Source: JBGSOV01 sp964558715
Lineage (GTDB): Bacteria > Patescibacteriota > Gracilibacteria > CAIRYL01 > GCA-016699755
DNA: 24,257 nucleotides
Assembly: GCA_964558715.1 (NCBI GenBank)
Contig: CAZLFD010000022.1
Span: 1 to 24,257, forward strand
Reading direction: 5' to 3'
The position numbers and the translations under genes are program-made. The notes under the pieces are model-generated. The model worked only from the letters and a program-made list of their open reading frames with translations, was not told the origin of the DNA and made no database searches. Shown piece after piece: positions 21,751 to 24,257 of the stretch (the first letter of the stretch is position 1; the number at the start of each line of letters is the position of its first letter).

Positions 21751-22077
21751 ATGAGCTACCAACGCAATCGTACAGTCATAAGGCCGATCAGATCAGATGT
21801 CATTCCAGGTGTGCAGACATTTTACGGTGAATATGTGCGCCATTTATTTGCGGGAATTTTGATGCCTTTCAGGAAGCCAGAAGTGCTAATTTTTGCCGAT
21901 GATGCCATTGAAGATTTTATTGAGCTTTACGAAGGCGACATGGCTTTTCGTGATGCAGAAGAAAGATGGTTGGCATTTATGGGTTTTGTTTGCGAAGATA
22001 ACCAAAGAGATTTTACAAAATATAAAAAAGATGTTGAAAAAAAACTTGATAAAATGGTAGTGTTAAGAGCTGATTAA
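21751..22077 (+). CDS. Hypothetical protein, 108 residues
   Basis: I do not recognise it. The N-terminal 16 residues are basic (MSYQRNRTVIRPIRSD). The rest looks mostly helical and acidic (FADDAIEDFIELYEGDMAFRD), with a hydrophobic stretch VRHLFAGILMPF and a Lys-rich C-terminal helix (FTKYKKDVEKKLDKM). No signal peptide or clear membrane helix. It is the middle gene of the 21314 operon: 8 nt after the paralogue's stop and 8 nt before the next ATG. A broken copy of its start follows the other Cys/His gene (20836), so the pair was probably duplicated as a unit. It is AT-rich like the gene before it. Confidence 0.7.
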   Translation: MSYQRNRTVIRPIRSDVIPGVQTFYGEYVRHLFAGILMPFRKPEVLIFADDAIEDFIELYEGDMAFRDAEERWLAFMGFVCEDNQRDFTKYKKDVEKKLDKMVVLRAD

Positions 22078-22085
22078 CTGTCTAA

Positions 22086-24257
22086 ATGAGTTTTGAAAGT
22101 ACATTCTTGCAATATCGTTCGTTCAGTAAAATAAACACCTTTTTGCACCAAAGAAAAATCCTAGGTGATGGCACCTTTAGCATGTATCTAGAAAAGCGAT
22201 TGGTCTTTAAGAATCAAAGTCCTGAAAATTTAAATGAATATGCAACATATGCACGTGAGGCAGTAGAAATTTTTGCTGAAGTTGCTGAAATACAAGAATA
22301 CAATACGGCACAAGAACGCCTTGATGCCTTATTTAGATGGTTAAGCACTGATGGTAGCCAGAACGACATTGATGCCTGTCGGGCAAATATGGACATCGTC
22401 GAAGCCGAGCTCGATGCACGCATTCCCCTCAAAGAAACAACTCCGGATGATGATCCATTCAAAGAAGATCAAGACAAAACCAATAAGGTGGCCATGCGTG
22501 GCACGGCCGAAACGGCAGTAAACGACGCCGTAGACAACTTCCTGCAATCCGCCAACAATCAATACGAAACACTCGAAGAAGCCTGGCAATCCTTTTACAA
22601 TAGCCTCGATAACAAGACGCAGGAATGGATAGACACATACGAATTGCGCGGCATGGCGTGGGATCGCATTCGCACCATCCAACTAAAAGAGCCCGAACCA
22701 GATGACGATGACCCGGAGAAAAAAGCCCGAGAGACTCGTGAAAAGGAAGAACGCGAGGCACAGTTGGCAGAACAAGAACGGCGCAAAAAAGAACAGGAAG
22801 AAGCGGAACAGAAACAACAAGAGCAAGAGCGGCAAGACCAAGAAATGGCAGGGCAGACGACCGAAACCCCCGCGCAGCGCATCGCCCGCACCGGTGCCGA
22901 AGTCGCCCGATTGCTCGATACCAACCGCATCGCCAAAGAGACCGGCGCCAAGAACAAGAAAGAACTCTTAAAAGAGATCACGCAAAGGCGCGATGTGCGC
23001 GCACTGACCGAAAGCGTCGTGCTCGAAGACCTCTTAAAACAAAGCGACCTCAGCCAAAAACTAGATGAGATCTTGAAACGGCAAGAGAGCGAGCAAGAAA
23101 AAAAAGAGAAGGCGAGCAAAGAAAAAAAAGAAGACAAAGAGAGCACCGCTCTTACCGAGGCGCTAACCGAAGTGAATCGCGTTGCGGTAGACAAGGGCGA
23201 ATGGCACCCAGATTACGCCGCCTTTTTAGAAGGCCTGCGCGGCAAAAGCTCGGTGCTAGACCAAGCCCTGACGGCGAATCCGAAACTGCTGAATAATAAG
23301 AGCCTGATCACTGCCGTGCGCAAACGCTTCGAAAAACACGACAACGCTCACGACAGTGCGCAAGTGGGCGAGGCCCTCAACCAGTTGCGCAATCGGCGCG
23401 ACGTACCGGCGGAGCAAAAGATCACCTCTCCCGAAGAATTCGCGAAAGCGTTTGCTCCGCAAGCATCAGAAAGCCGGCTCTTCCGCGATTACGCAGGGCA
23501 TATCTATGCCGATGCCCGCGTGCAGAACCTGCTGCAAAAGAAATATGCCGACTACCAAAAAGAGCGCGCGGCACACCTGATCGAGCGCGGCAAGCTCGAT
23601 ACCGAAACGGCGGCGGCGGCGAAAACGCAGGCAGAACTGTATGCAGCCTTTGCCGAAAAACACCCCGAGCTGGGCGCGCTTGCAACTGCTAACAGCCAGC
23701 TCATCCGCAGCCGTCCGGTGCAGCAGGCACTCACGAGCCGCATGGTAGATGCGAAATACGGCATCGAAGGAGTCGCCGAGGCGAGTGACGACGAGAAACG
23801 GCTCGCTGAGCAAGCGAGCGAGGCGGTGCGCTTGTATGCGACGAGTGACGAACGCGCCTTCGGTAATTGGGATGAAGCCCTCAAGGCCTTTGAACAGACT
23901 CTGGTCGACAAAGATCTCAAAGAGTATGTGCGTGCGAACAAAGGCGATGTCAAAAACCGCCTCCGCGAATATCGGGGCAATATCCTCATCGTGGATGCAG
24001 ACTCGCTCACGGTCTTGAATCAAGTCGATAAAGCGGTGCTTAATCGCTATGGCGTGAATAAACTCGACGACAAATACCTTGTTGCGCAGGCCGTCAAAAC
24101 CCTGGGCGCGCCAGGAAAAGCGGTCGAGGCATATGATCTGCAAACACTCGCGCGCAAGAATCCCGCCCTCGCGCACGACCTCAGCATCGCCATCGGCGAC
24201 AACAGCCGTGCCGAAGCGTTTTTGGCTGCGCTCGGCAGCAAAGAGGCACCAGAGGCA
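22086..24257 (+). CDS. Large coiled-coil protein, incomplete at the right edge
   Basis: An open frame of 724 codons from ATG 22086 to the last base, with no stop. It begins MSFESTFLQYRSFSKINTFL. Residues 1-210 are helical and end in an acidic patch (EPEPDDDDPEKK). About 211-255 is a Glu/Gln/Lys/Arg-rich coiled coil (EQERRKKEQEEAEQKQQEQE). A second charged stretch lies near 338-353 (KKEKASKEKKEDKES). The remainder is helical, Ala/Leu/Glu-rich, and has no transmembrane segment or catalytic motif that I recognise. The first 100-130 codons are AT-rich and the rest GC-rich, with a change around 22380-22480, suggesting a mosaic gene. It is 8 nt after the 108-residue gene, so in the same operon. A scaffold or filament-like role is only a guess. 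Confidence 0.85.
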   Translation, partial: MSFESTFLQYRSFSKINTFLHQRKILGDGTFSMYLEKRLVFKNQSPENLNEYATYAREAVEIFAEVAEIQEYNTAQERLDALFRWLSTDGSQNDIDACRANMDIVEAELDARIPLKETTPDDDPFKEDQDKTNKVAMRGTAETAVNDAVDNFLQSANNQYETLEEAWQSFYNSLDNKTQEWIDTYELRGMAWDRIRTIQLKEPEPDDDDPEKKARETREKEEREAQLAEQERRKKEQEEAEQKQQEQERQDQEMAGQTTETPAQRIARTGAEVARLLDTNRIAKETGAKNKKELLKEITQRRDVRALTESVVLEDLLKQSDLSQKLDEILKRQESEQEKKEKASKEKKEDKESTALTEALTEVNRVAVDKGEWHPDYAAFLEGLRGKSSVLDQALTANPKLLNNKSLITAVRKRFEKHDNAHDSAQVGEALNQLRNRRDVPAEQKITSPEEFAKAFAPQASESRLFRDYAGHIYADARVQNLLQKKYADYQKERAAHLIERGKLDTETAAAAKTQAELYAAFAEKHPELGALATANSQLIRSRPVQQALTSRMVDAKYGIEGVAEASDDEKRLAEQASEAVRLYATSDERAFGNWDEALKAFEQTLVDKDLKEYVRANKGDVKNRLREYRGNILIVDADSLTVLNQVDKAVLNRYGVNKLDDKYLVAQAVKTLGAPGKAVEAYDLQTLARKNPALAHDLSIAIGDNSRAEAFLAALGSKEAPEA

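Noticed and set aside
22595..24176. Minus-strand ORFs of about 199 and 236 residues near the right edge
   Set aside because: They lie opposite the continuous 724-codon frame; the Ser/Cys-rich composition is typical of the complement of Glu/Ala-rich coding sequence.
1..24257. tRNA and rRNA genes
   Set aside because: I looked for T-loop-like GTTCGA/GTTCAA and cloverleaf arms. The GTTCGACCCC and GTTCAACCCC hits belong to the dispersed repeats and do not fold as tRNA.

Overview
The window reads as bacterial chromosome of roughly 50% G+C, densely coded on both strands. Several features suggest a Patescibacteria (CPR) lineage, possibly Peregrinibacteria-like, but this is an inference. They are a TrmB-type regulator, a membrane sortase with a very long cytoplasmic tail, a PrsW-like protease coupled to a TraD/VirD4-like ATPase, and translation starts with almost no Shine-Dalgarno sequences but U-rich leaders. 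TGA works as a stop codon here (16958-16960 and 6335-6337), so the UGA-glycine code of Gracilibacteria/Absconditabacteria does not apply.

Region 1 (1-15559) is mostly core genes. In order: priA (-), a TrmB-like regulator (+) with a possible operator over its start codon, the overlapping queD-ribBA operon (-), a PLP aminotransferase (+), malate dehydrogenase (+), comM/yifB (-), the infC-rpmI-rplT translation operon (+), an AT-rich nucleotidyltransferase gene (-) flanked by 9-bp direct repeats, a sortase (-), and groES-groEL (-) controlled by a clear CIRCE operator.

Region 2 (15560-24257) is accessory in character. Copies of a roughly 130-150 bp GC-rich inverted-repeat element lie at about 15831-15980, 19621-19925 (two in tandem) and 20998-21120. 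They bracket two modules. The first is a PrsW-like intramembrane protease translationally coupled (ATGA overlap) to an 878-residue membrane-anchored TraD/VirD4-like ATPase. The second is a 272-residue Cys/His-rich protein. A three-gene operon follows (8-nt gaps): a 142-residue paralogue of the Cys/His protein, a 108-residue unknown protein, and a very large coiled-coil protein open from 22086 through the right edge (724 codons, no stop).

The most novel material is in region 2. The Cys/His proteins share a precisely spaced motif in three copies (C-x5/6-C, C-x-H-x3-H, C-x6-C-x23-C) that I cannot assign to a known family. The two genes share an 88-bp block that is 100% identical inside otherwise diverged sequence. 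The first gene is followed by a truncated copy of the start of the second gene's neighbour, cut off by a strong terminator. This points to local duplication with gene conversion, next to a conjugation-like ATPase and palindromic promoter operators.
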